A stretch of 8,714 nucleotides of DNA from an uncultured Spirochaetaceae bacterium (GTDB lineage: Bacteria > Spirochaetota > Spirochaetia > Treponematales > Treponemataceae), in contig CADBRC010000012.1 in the NCBI GenBank assembly GCA_902796985.1, positions 1-8,714 of the forward strand, written 5' to 3'. Of this stretch, positions 1 through 6,358 are shown in pieces. The notes under the pieces are model-generated. The model had not been told where the DNA came from. It saw only the letters and a list, made by a program, of their open reading frames with translations, and did not search any database. The translations under genes were made by a program, and so were the position numbers. Within the stretch, counting starts at the first letter, position 1. Each line of letters opens with the position of its first letter.

Positions 1-1
1 C

Positions 2-592
2 AAGTACGGCATCTGCATCGTGGAGCCGCCCTACTCCGTCTACCACGTGGAGCTGGGAGAGGTCTCCTCATATCCGCCGGGATATAAGGAAAACGGCGGC
101 ATCTTCTGCCACAACAACCCCTGGGTCATCATCGGCGAAGTCAAGACCGGCCGCCCCGAGGACGCATGGGTGCACTACACCAAGATTGCCCCGGCATTCC
201 TGGAGGACATTTCCGACATCCACCGGACTGAGCCCTACGTCTACGCCCAGATGATAGCAGGAAAGAAAGCCCGCCGTGCCGGAGAGGCAAAAAACAGCTG
301 GCTGACGGGAACGGCGGCATGGAACTTCGTCGCGCTCTCCCAGTACATCTGCGGACTGCGCCCGGACTATGAGGGCCTCGTCGTGGAGCCCCGCCTGCCC
401 GCCCACATCACGACGGCAGAGATAACCCGTAAGTTCCGTGGTACCGAGTACCGCATCCACGTCGTCAACAACAACAACGAGGGCGAAGTCAAGATTGCCC
501 TCAAGGATGCCTCCAAGGGCAAGGTCACCGGCAACGTCGTCAAGGCGAACGCCGGGGTCAAGGAGCTGGAGCTGACCGTCACAATCGGCTAA
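2..592 (+). CDS. GH94 glycoside phosphorylase, cellobiose phosphorylase type (C-terminal part; 5' end outside window)
   Basis: The reading frame is open from base 2 to the TAA at 590-592, giving 196 residues without their N-terminus. Members of this family are about 800 residues long, so roughly three quarters of the protein lies upstream; the GTG at 20 is internal, not a start. Visible hallmarks are the segment [18 protein letters not shown], whose His belongs to the phosphate-binding region in GH94 enzymes, a following [11 protein letters not shown] stretch, and [12 protein letters not shown], whose Thr-Gly also contacts phosphate. A small beta-rich tail (about residues 125-196) follows. 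Known family role: cytoplasmic phosphorolysis of a beta-linked disaccharide such as cellobiose to a sugar 1-phosphate plus free sugar, which saves ATP. The [13 protein letters not shown] and [12 protein letters not shown] pattern resembles cellobiose phosphorylases more than chitobiose phosphorylases, but specificity is decided largely by the missing part. It ends a transcription unit (terminator 617-665). Confidence 0.88.
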   Translation, partial: KYGICIVEPPYSVYHVELGEVSSYPPGYKENGGIFCHNNPWVIIGEVKTGRPEDAWVHYTKIAPAFLEDISDIHRTEPYVYAQMIAGKKARRAGEAKNSWLTGTAAWNFVALSQYICGLRPDYEGLVVEPRLPAHITTAEITRKFRGTEYRIHVVNNNNEGEVKIALKDASKGKVTGNVVKANAGVKELELTVTIG

Positions 593-616
593 GCCTGATT
601 CCCTCCCATGCATATG

Positions 617-665
617 TCCCCTCCGGTGAGTCCGTGTATATCCGGACCAGCCGGAGGGGATTTTT
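617..665 (+). terminator. Rho-independent terminator after the GH94 gene
   Basis: A perfect 10-bp stem, TCCCCTCCGG at 617-626 with CCGGAGGGGA at 651-660, is followed directly by TTTTT (661-665). The 24-base loop contains a second nested stem, GTCCG at 630-634 with CGGAC at 643-647, so the transcript folds into a long compound hairpin. It begins 24 bases after the GH94 stop codon and separates that gene from rny. Confidence 0.88.
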
Positions 666-754
666 ATCAGGAGTAAGGGCCCTGTCAGCCCCAAAAGTCA
701 TGGTCCGGCTATGGCACGGAACTTTTTACGCTCTGCGATACCCGAAATCTTCGC

Positions 755-783
755 TTGACATAACGCCTGTAATATTCTATTCT
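755..783 (+). promoter_or_regulatory. Probable sigma-70-type promoter of rny
   Basis: A perfect -35 box TTGACA (755-760) is followed after exactly 17 bases by TATTCT (778-783), a 4/6 match to the -10 consensus. Transcription would start near 789-791. This is downstream of the first in-frame ATG (786) and upstream of the ATG at 822, so it bears on the translation start of rny. The rest of the 593-785 gap, apart from the terminator at its left end, shows nothing recognisable. Confidence 0.6.
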
Positions 784-821
784 AGATGGGAATAATTCTA
801 TACAAACTGGGGAACGTGTAT

Positions 822-2354
822 ATGTTGCAGTTGCTTACATACATACTCCTTCCTATTGTGGGAATTGTTCTTGGATGGACTATTCGCTGGATTTATGCCA
901 GATTTCAACTGTCCGCGTCCGAGCAGAAAGCCGAGCGTGTCAAACAGGATGCTATAAAAGAAGCTGAAGCCCTCAAAAAAGAGTTTCAGCTACAGGCAAA
1001 GGAACAACTCATTCAGGAGCGAGCCCAGCAAGAAAGGGAGAACAGAGATCGCCGCAAGGAGATTCAGGATTACGAGAGAAGCGTAAGGAAGAAAGAGGAA
1101 ACCCTTGAGCTGAGGGGGCAGGAATACGACAAGAAGGAGAAGGAAGTTGCCGACAGGCAGGCTGCTTTGCTCCGCAAGGAAGAAGGATTCCGCCAGAAGG
1201 AAGAGAGTCTCCGCACGGAGTTGGAGCGCATCTCCGGACTGACCCGTGACGAGGCCAAAGCCCTGATCATCAAGAGCCTGGAGAATGAGGCCCGCCATGA
1301 TGCGCAGGCCCTGCTCAATAAGGTCGATCAGGAAGCTCAGCTCGCCGCCGAGAAGAAAGCACAGAAAATCCTCATAACCGCCATGCAGCGGCTCGCTTCT
1401 GAGACGACGGGTGATAACACAGTTGCCACAGTCTCCCTGCCAAGCGACGAGATGAAGGGGCGTATCATCGGCCGTGAAGGCCGTAATATCCGCACCCTTG
1501 AGACGCTGACGGGGGTTGACATCATCATAGACGATACGCCCGAGGCTGTCGTCATTTCATGCTTTGACCCCGTGCGCAAGGAGATTGCCAAGCAGTCGCT
1601 GGAGCGCCTCATAACGGACGGCCGCATCCATCCGTCCCGCATCGAGGAAATCGTCCAGAAGGTCACGCGTGAGATTCAGCAGAAGATTTACGAGGAAGGC
1701 GAGAAAGCCCTCTTTGACCTTGGCGTTCACAACATGAGCCAGGAAGGAGTACGGGCCATCGGCCGCCTCTACTTCCGTACGAGCTACGGGCAGAGCGTCC
1801 TCGTTCACTCTAAGGAAGTCGCGGAGATTGCAAGCATGCTCGCCGCCGAGATCGGCTGCAACAGGGAGCTTGCCAAACGTGCCGCCCTCCTGCACGACAT
1901 CGGCAAAGGCGCAGAGGTTGACAGCGACCAGAACCATGCCGAGGTCGGTGCGGAAATGGCACGCAAGATGGGAGAGGATCCCAAGATTGTCAATGCGATT
2001 GCTGCCCACCACAACGACGTGGAGCCGCAGACTCCCGAAGCAGTACTGGTGCAGATTGCCGATGCAATAAGCGCAGCCCGCCCGGGTGCCAGGCGCGAGA
2101 CTGTAGACAACTACGTCAAGAGGCTGGAGAACCTGGAGGCGACAGCCCGCAGGTTCGACGGGGTTGAGCAGGCATACGCAATACAGGCCGGCCGCGAGCT
2201 CCGCATACTCGTCAACAATGAGAAAATCGGCGACGAGCAGGTTAAGGAGCTTGCAAAATCCATTGCCAAGCAGATTGAAGATGACTTGCAGTATCCCGGC
2301 AGAATCAAGATAACAATGATTCGCGAGACCCGCATCATTGAATACGCGCGTTAA
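822..2354 (+). CDS. rny: Ribonuclease Y (membrane-anchored endoribonuclease)
   Basis: Encodes 510 residues from ATG 822, typical for RNase Y (about 510-525). The order is classic: one N-terminal membrane helix (about residues 2-20), a long Lys/Glu/Gln-rich coiled coil (about 25-170), a KH RNA-binding domain with the GRIIGREGRNIR loop (213-224), and an HD phosphohydrolase domain. Likely metal ligands are His329 (VHSKEVAEIAS), the His358-Asp359 pair (LLHDIGKG), His396/His397 (AAHHND) and Asp414 (QIADAIS). In the family, RNase Y starts mRNA decay and processing by endonucleolytic cleavage at the inner membrane face. The start at 822 is preferred over an in-frame ATG at 786 (522 residues) because the likely promoter overlaps 786, 786 has no ribosome-binding site, a GGGGAA lies 7 bases before 822, and the 822 start puts the membrane helix at the very N-terminus, as in the family. 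It stands alone between its own promoter and terminator. All HD and KH key residues are present. Confidence 0.95.
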   Translation: MLQLLTYILLPIVGIVLGWTIRWIYARFQLSASEQKAERVKQDAIKEAEALKKEFQLQAKEQLIQERAQQERENRDRRKEIQDYERSVRKKEETLELRGQEYDKKEKEVADRQAALLRKEEGFRQKEESLRTELERISGLTRDEAKALIIKSLENEARHDAQALLNKVDQEAQLAAEKKAQKILITAMQRLASETTGDNTVATVSLPSDEMKGRIIGREGRNIRTLETLTGVDIIIDDTPEAVVISCFDPVRKEIAKQSLERLITDGRIHPSRIEEIVQKVTREIQQKIYEEGEKALFDLGVHNMSQEGVRAIGRLYFRTSYGQSVLVHSKEVAEIASMLAAEIGCNRELAKRAALLHDIGKGAEVDSDQNHAEVGAEMARKMGEDPKIVNAIAAHHNDVEPQTPEAVLVQIADAISAARPGARRETVDNYVKRLENLEATARRFDGVEQAYAIQAGRELRILVNNEKIGDEQVKELAKSIAKQIEDDLQYPGRIKITMIRETRIIEYAR

Positions 2355-2375
2355 AAGCTAACAGAAAACAAACGG

Positions 2376-2402
2376 AACGCCCCTTAACCGGGGCGTTTTT
2401 TT
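2376..2402 (+). terminator. Rho-independent terminator of rny
   Basis: A perfect 8-bp stem, AACGCCCC (2376-2383) with GGGGCGTT (2390-2397), encloses a six-base loop TTAACC. A T-run follows that includes the last bases of the stem. It begins 21 bases after the rny stop codon, so rny is probably monocistronic and the downstream ABC genes need their own promoter. Confidence 0.9.
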
Positions 2403-2479
2403 ATGCCCGAAGGGCTTTGCGGCCTTAATCCCGCCTCAACGATATTAAAAAATTGTTTTTATTTACTTTAATTTCCGAA

Positions 2480-2512
2480 TATACTTGACTTTTTTTAGTT
2501 ATAAGGCAATAT
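2480..2512 (+). promoter_or_regulatory. Possible promoter region of the ABC exporter operon (two alternative readings)
   Basis: The gap between the rny terminator and the first ABC gene is strongly AT-rich and must contain the promoter of the pair. Two readings compete. In the first, TTGACT (2485-2490, a 5/6 match to -35) would be paired after 16-17 bases with a weak -10 at about 2507-2513, putting the transcript start on or beside the start codon. In the second, TATACT (2480-2485, a 5/6 match to -10 and identical to the leuC -10) would have only poor -35 candidates upstream, giving a leader of about 20 bases. The two cannot both be used at once. The sequence alone does not decide. Confidence 0.35.
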
Positions 2513-4319
2513 GGGGAATATGACATCACTTTCTTGGTTCAATGGTTTTCTCAAAAAACAGAGGGGCAAGATGACAGTCGGCCTCATAATCATCACGGTC
2601 GTCTCAGCCATGGCAGTCATAAACCCAAAGGTTTCGGGCTACGTTGTTGACAATGTGATTGTCGGCGGCCAGTACCAGCTGCTTCCCATCTGCATGGCAG
2701 TGCTGCTCGGGGTCTGCCTTTTCCGAGAGTCCTTCCAGTACTTCGCCCTCCTCCTCATAGAACGGGCCAGCCAGGGAGTTCTCTTTGACATGAGGGATGC
2801 GGTCTACCGCAAACTGCTCAGGGAGGACTTCGCCTTCTACAACAAAAACCGGACCGGTGACCTGATGTCCCGGCAGACGGGGGACATGGACGCAGTCCGC
2901 CACTTCGTTGCCTTCGTCATCATGAACATCTTCCGCAACACGATATGGCTCGTCTCGGCAGTCATCATGATTTTCTTTGTCAACATCAAGCTCGCCCTGA
3001 TGTTCGTTGCCGTCCTCCCGATAAGCGCGTTCTTCGTCTACAAGCAGATGCGGGCGGTCGGCCCGGCCTTCTCCGTCGTCCGCCAGTGCTTCTCCAGCCT
3101 GAACGCCTACGTGCAGGAAAACATCGCCGCCAACAGAGTTGTCAAGGCCTTCGCCAAAGAAGCTTTCGAGCTGAACAGGTTCGAGAAGGAAAACGAGGCC
3201 TTCCGAAAAAGCGAAATTGCTGCGTCCAAAATCTGGCAGAAATACGTCCCTATCTTTGAGTTCCTCGGGACAGTCGTCAACGTCATCCTGATGATTTACG
3301 GCGGCTGGTTAACGATACGGGGCGAGATGACCATCGGCAACTTCGTCACCGTCAACGGCTATCTCTGGATGCTGACCAACCCCCTCCGCATGCTCGGCTG
3401 GCTGATAAACGACGCAATGCGCTTCAAGGCATCGGTGGACAAGATTTACAAGACCTACGAGGTGGAGCCGGACATCAAACTGCCTGCAAGCCCCATTGTC
3501 AAGAGCCACATTGACGGCAACGTCGAGTTCGACCATGTGAGCTACAAGGCAGACGGCGAGGAAATCCTGCACGACGTCTCGTTCTCAGTGCAGAAAGGCC
3601 ATTCCATCGGGATAATCGGCGGCACCGGAAGCGGTAAGACGACGGTAATGAACCTCCTCTGCCGCTTCTATGACGTGTCCTCCGGTTCCGTCCTTGTTGA
3701 CGGCACGGACGTACGCAAGATGGACATGCGGAACCTCCGGGCAAACATCGGCATGGCAATGCAGGACGTATTCCTCTTCAGCGATACAATAGAAGGGAAC
3801 ATAGCCTACGGCGACCCCAACTGCCCCTTTGAGAAGGTGGAGCAGGCGGCCAAGCTTGCCGATGCAGACGGCTTCATCCGCAAGATGAGCGAAGGGTACG
3901 ACACGATGGTCGGTGAACGGGGAGTAGGCCTTTCCGGCGGCCAGAAGCAGCGCATCTCGCTTGCCCGCGCCCTGCTCAAGGACCCGCCGATTATCATCCT
4001 GGATGATACGACGAGCGCGGTCGATATGGAGACCGAGACCCAGATTCAGGGGTCGCTCAAAAGCGTGGCGGAAAGCAGGACTCTCTTCGTCATCGCGTAC
4101 CGCATCTCCAGCGTCAAAGACTGCGACCAGATCCTCGTCATGCAGGGAGGCAAGATAATCGAACGGGGAACGCACGATGAACTGGTAAAGGCGGGAGGCT
4201 ACTATGCCTCAGTCTTCCACCACCAGTACGGCGAGTTCGAACAGGCTCAAGTGGACAGGAACAACCCGCCTGTTGGTTCATTCGACGGGTATAACGGCTT
4301 TGACAGGGGGAAAAACTGA
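2511..4319 (+). CDS. ABC exporter half-transporter, subunit with degenerate ATP site
   Basis: A 602-residue half-transporter of the type I exporter (MsbA/multidrug) class: six membrane helices (about residues 21-300) fused to one nucleotide-binding domain (about 330-575). Motifs: Walker A GGTGSGKT (370-377), Q-loop Gln418, intact signature LSGGQ (474-478), Walker B IIILDD ending at Asp498. The position that normally holds the catalytic Glu is Asp499, and the switch-loop His is Tyr530 (IAYRISS). Such changes mark the non-catalytic subunit of heterodimeric exporters, in which one composite ATP site is degenerate. Its intact LSGGQ would complete the catalytic site of the partner encoded next, whose ATG overlaps this stop codon by one base (TGATG). 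The ATG at 2511 follows AAGG (2503-2506, spacing 4); an in-frame ATG at 2520 is the main alternative, with GGGGAA placed too close to it. The substrate cannot be told from sequence: drugs, lipids and peptides are all possible. No peptidase or substrate gene is nearby. Confidence 0.93.
   Translation: MGNMTSLSWFNGFLKKQRGKMTVGLIIITVVSAMAVINPKVSGYVVDNVIVGGQYQLLPICMAVLLGVCLFRESFQYFALLLIERASQGVLFDMRDAVYRKLLREDFAFYNKNRTGDLMSRQTGDMDAVRHFVAFVIMNIFRNTIWLVSAVIMIFFVNIKLALMFVAVLPISAFFVYKQMRAVGPAFSVVRQCFSSLNAYVQENIAANRVVKAFAKEAFELNRFEKENEAFRKSEIAASKIWQKYVPIFEFLGTVVNVILMIYGGWLTIRGEMTIGNFVTVNGYLWMLTNPLRMLGWLINDAMRFKASVDKIYKTYEVEPDIKLPASPIVKSHIDGNVEFDHVSYKADGEEILHDVSFSVQKGHSIGIIGGTGSGKTTVMNLLCRFYDVSSGSVLVDGTDVRKMDMRNLRANIGMAMQDVFLFSDTIEGNIAYGDPNCPFEKVEQAAKLADADGFIRKMSEGYDTMVGERGVGLSGGQKQRISLARALLKDPPIIILDDTTSAVDMETETQIQGSLKSVAESRTLFVIAYRISSVKDCDQILVMQGGKIIERGTHDELVKAGGYYASVFHHQYGEFEQAQVDRNNPPVGSFDGYNGFDRGKN
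4305..4310 (+). promoter_or_regulatory. Ribosome-binding site of the second ABC gene, inside the end of the first
   Basis: AGGGGG lies within the last codons of the upstream ABC gene, 8 bases before the ATG at 4319, which overlaps the TGA stop as TGATG. This arrangement fits translational coupling and roughly equal production of the two subunits. Confidence 0.7.
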
Positions 4320-6100
4320 TGGCACGCAACAGGTACGACATAGACGAGGACCTTGAGGACAGCTACGACTTCGGCCAGCTCAGGAGGCTGGGCAAATACG
4401 TCAAGCCGCACGCCGGGGCAATGACATTCATCATCCTGCTGATGCTGCTGACGGCAGCCCTGGGCATGCTCTACCCCTATTTCCTCAAGATAGTGATGGA
4501 CGAATGTATCCCGGGCAAGGACTTCCGCAAGATTATCATGCTTGCGCTCGCAACGCTCGGCATCTCGGCGTTCACGGCACTTGCACTCAAGGTCAAGATA
4601 AGCATAATGACCCGGATCGGCCAGGGCATCGTGCATGACCTCCGGACGGACTTGTTTACCCATGTCCTCAAGCTGCCCTTCAGCTATTTTGACTCCCGGC
4701 CTCACGGCAAGATTCAGGTCCGCATCGTCAACTACGTGAACAACCTCTCCGACGTGCTCAGTAACGGCCTGGTCAACACGATTACAGACCTCTGTTCCCT
4801 GGTTTTCATCATTATCTTCATGTTTACGATAAACCTGCCGCTGACCCTCGTCGTCCTCTGCGGCCTCCCGGTATTCATCGCCTATGTGTTCATTCTCAAG
4901 AAGCACCAGCGCAAAGCATGGCGGATCCAGAGCAACAAGCAGTCCAACCTGAACGCCTACATCTCCGAGAGCATCAACGGCATACGTGTCACCCAGTCAT
5001 TCGTCCGGGAGGAGGAGAACATCAGGATCTTTGACAACCTGTCCGCCTCCTACCGCAAGGCATGGATGCATGCAGTCACGGTCTCCTTCCTGATGGGGCC
5101 TTTCGTCCAGCTGATTTCAACGGCGACAAACGTGGCAGCCCTTGTTCTGGGAGTCCGCTGGATTATGACGGGATTCTCCGGCGTGACGGTCGGCACCCTC
5201 GTTGCGTTCACCGCCTACATCAGCCGTTTCTGGCAGCCGATTACGACGCTCGCAGATTTCATCAACAACCTGCTGACTGCCGTCTCCTACGTGGAGCGGA
5301 TTTTCGAGACAATCGACGAGCCGGTCAAGATAACGGACCGGGAAGGCGCATCTGTCCTGCCGCCGGTAACCGGCAAGGTAGAATACAAAAACGTCTGCTT
5401 CTGCTACGATGACGGCATTCGTGTACTGGACGACATCAACTTTGCCGTGGAAGCGGGTGAGTCCGTCGCCATCGTCGGCCCGACCGGGGCCGGCAAGTCC
5501 ACCATCGTCAACCTCCTGAGCCGTTTCTACAATCCGGAATCCGGGCAGGTCCTCGTGGACGGGCATGACCTGCAGGACGTGACGATACGCTCGCTCCGCA
5601 CCCAGATGGGAGTGATGATGCAGGACAGCTTCATCTTCAAAGGGACAATAATGGATAACATCCGTTACGGCAACATGGAGGCGAGCGACGAACAGGTAAT
5701 ACAGGCGGCCAAGACAGTCTGCGCCCACGACTTCATCATGCAGCTGGAGAACGGTTACCAGACCGAGGTCAACGAGCGGGGAACCCGCCTCAGCGTAGGG
5801 CAGCGGCAGCTCATCTCATTCGCCCGCGCCCTGCTCGCCGACCCCAGAATCCTGATTCTGGACGAAGCGACAAGCTCCATCGACACTGAGACGGAACTGC
5901 TGCTCCAGCGGGGACTGAACAAGCTGCTCAAGGGCCGAACGTCCTTCATCATTGCTCACCGCCTCTCAACGATAAAGAATTGCGGGACGATCTTCTACGT
6001 TGATCACGGGAAAATCGTGGAGCGCGGGTCGCACTACGAGCTCATGGCAAAGCTCGGTCCCTACTACAAGCTCTACTCGTCCCAGTTCGCGCTGCTGTAA
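4319..6100 (+). CDS. ABC exporter half-transporter, catalytic-site partner subunit
   Basis: A 593-residue type I exporter half-transporter. A short acidic cytoplasmic N-terminus (residues 5-20, rich in Asp/Glu) precedes six membrane helices (about 33-310) and a nucleotide-binding domain (about 350-590). Motifs: Walker A GPTGAGKST (387-395, Lys393), Q-loop Gln435, Walker B ILILDE with Asp515 and catalytic Glu516, and switch His547 (IAHRLST). All these are canonical, but the signature is LSVGQ (491-495) rather than LSGGQ. In a heterodimer with the upstream subunit, this Walker A/B/His set meets the partner's intact LSGGQ to form the working ATP site, while the altered LSVGQ faces the partner's Asp499/Tyr530 site. 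The defects therefore fall on one and the same composite site, strong internal evidence that the two proteins work together as an inner-membrane exporter. It is the last gene of the rightward operon. No rightward terminator with a T-run was found before the convergent leuD. Confidence 0.94.
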   Translation: MARNRYDIDEDLEDSYDFGQLRRLGKYVKPHAGAMTFIILLMLLTAALGMLYPYFLKIVMDECIPGKDFRKIIMLALATLGISAFTALALKVKISIMTRIGQGIVHDLRTDLFTHVLKLPFSYFDSRPHGKIQVRIVNYVNNLSDVLSNGLVNTITDLCSLVFIIIFMFTINLPLTLVVLCGLPVFIAYVFILKKHQRKAWRIQSNKQSNLNAYISESINGIRVTQSFVREEENIRIFDNLSASYRKAWMHAVTVSFLMGPFVQLISTATNVAALVLGVRWIMTGFSGVTVGTLVAFTAYISRFWQPITTLADFINNLLTAVSYVERIFETIDEPVKITDREGASVLPPVTGKVEYKNVCFCYDDGIRVLDDINFAVEAGESVAIVGPTGAGKSTIVNLLSRFYNPESGQVLVDGHDLQDVTIRSLRTQMGVMMQDSFIFKGTIMDNIRYGNMEASDEQVIQAAKTVCAHDFIMQLENGYQTEVNERGTRLSVGQRQLISFARALLADPRILILDEATSSIDTETELLLQRGLNKLLKGRTSFIIAHRLSTIKNCGTIFYVDHGKIVERGSHYELMAKLGPYYKLYSSQFALL

Positions 6101-6178
6101 ACAAGGGAGCAAGCCCTGCGGTCAGTACACCACAGCAACTGCCTGCTGCCCGGACAGCAGATGCGATGCAGTCCCGCC

Positions 6179-6218
6179 GCACGAAAAAAAGGTCCGCCCC
6201 GTAGGGAGCGGACCGTGC
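6179..6218 (-). terminator. Rho-independent terminator of the leuCD operon (leftward)
   Basis: Read on the minus strand, a 7-bp stem GGTCCGC/GCGGACC (plus-strand arms 6191-6197 and 6208-6214) can extend inward by CCC/GGG pairing (6198-6200 with 6204-6206). It is followed by seven T residues (the A-run at 6184-6190 on the plus strand). Outer arms GCACG (6179-6183) and CGTGC (6214-6218) are also complementary. The T-run is on the minus strand only, so it should stop leftward leuCD transcription and not rightward ABC transcription. It lies about 145 bases past the leuD stop, so the palindromic repeat between them would be transcribed as part of the leuCD 3' untranslated region. Confidence 0.78.
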
Positions 6219-6277
6219 GTCTGCATACCAGAATCAATGGACCTGTTCGGAAACTACGTTTCCTCTCAGGTCTGCGA

Positions 6278-6310
6278 GTTTAAAATCGCTTAAATAGCGC
6301 GATTTTAAAC
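6278..6310. repeat. Perfect 12-bp AT-rich inverted repeat (centre of the element)
   Basis: GTTTAAAATCGC (6278-6289) is the exact reverse complement of GCGATTTTAAAC (6299-6310), separated by a nine-base loop. Neither strand has a T-run after it, so it is not a standard terminator. It could be an RNA hairpin or a protein-binding palindrome. Confidence 0.8.
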
Positions 6311-6328
6311 ACCGTATTTTCGTGTAAT

Positions 6329-6356
6329 CTGTTCGGAAACTGAGGTTTTCGAACAG
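6329..6356. repeat. 12-bp inverted repeat abutting the leuD stop codon
   Basis: CTGTTCGGAAAC (6329-6340) pairs with GTTTTCGAACAG (6345-6356) around a four-base loop TGAG, with one G/T wobble (6336 with 6349). It lies 2 bases beyond the leuD stop on the minus strand. No adequate T-run follows, so it more likely stabilises a 3' end or forms part of the repeat element than terminates on its own. Confidence 0.8.
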
Positions 6357-6358
6357 GT

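Larger units (their letters stand above)
6101..6358. other. Convergent intergenic gap between ABC operon and leuD
   Basis: These 258 bases separate the stop codons of the rightward ABC operon and the leftward leuCD operon. The left part (6101-6178) shows only a weak 6-bp inverted repeat, CTGCTG (6143-6148) with CAGCAG (6155-6160), without a T-run. The middle has a leftward rho-independent terminator (6179-6218) and the right part a composite palindromic repeat (6242-6358). The only long open frame here is a rightward extension overlapping the ABC gene end; it has no recognisable content and is not called. Confidence 0.8.
6242..6358. repeat. Composite palindromic repeat element next to leuD stop
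   Basis: Three hairpins lie in about 115 bases. The outer ones begin with the same 13-base direct repeat CTGTTCGGAAACT (6243-6255 and 6329-6341, 86 bases apart). The left hairpin is GGAAAC (6249-6254) with GTTTCC (6258-6263), with CCTG/CAGG outer arms (6242-6245, 6267-6270). The centre is a perfect 12-bp palindrome (6278-6310), and the right hairpin (6329-6356) ends 2 bases before the leuD stop codon. The structure has no open frame and resembles REP/BIME-like intergenic elements. Whether it is repeated elsewhere in the genome cannot be seen from this window. Confidence 0.7.

Noticed and set aside
68..694. A 208-residue minus-strand open frame opposite the GH94 gene
   Set aside because: It is the antisense shadow of a GC-rich gene with strong family motifs on the plus strand, runs through the terminator hairpin, and shows no recognisable domain.
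822..1300. The more AT-rich first part of rny as a sign of horizontal transfer or fusion
   Set aside because: The Lys/Glu/Gln-rich coiled coil explains the base composition, and the domain order is the normal one for RNase Y.
3585..4175. A 196-residue minus-strand open frame opposite the first ABC gene
   Set aside because: It mirrors the nucleotide-binding domain codons. Its apparent composition follows from the plus-strand motifs, and no ribosome-binding site or family pattern was seen.
4247..4906. A 219-residue minus-strand open frame spanning the junction of the two ABC genes
   Set aside because: It overlaps two well-supported plus-strand genes across their coupled stop/start, and its His/Glu/Asp-rich content looks like an antisense product of hydrophobic-helix codons.
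6143..6160. CTGCTG/CAGCAG inverted repeat as a rightward terminator for the ABC operon
   Set aside because: The stem is only 6 bp and no T-run follows, so it does not meet the usual form of a rho-independent terminator.
6000..6293. A 97-residue plus-strand frame running from the end of the second ABC gene into the intergenic gap
   Set aside because: It starts inside a confirmed gene in another frame, reads through the terminator and palindromes, and has no recognisable features.
6242..6358. CRISPR array or attachment site
   Set aside because: There are only two direct copies of a 13-base unit, 86 bases apart, with a palindrome between them. The spacing and copy number do not fit a CRISPR, and no integrase or tRNA gene is present.
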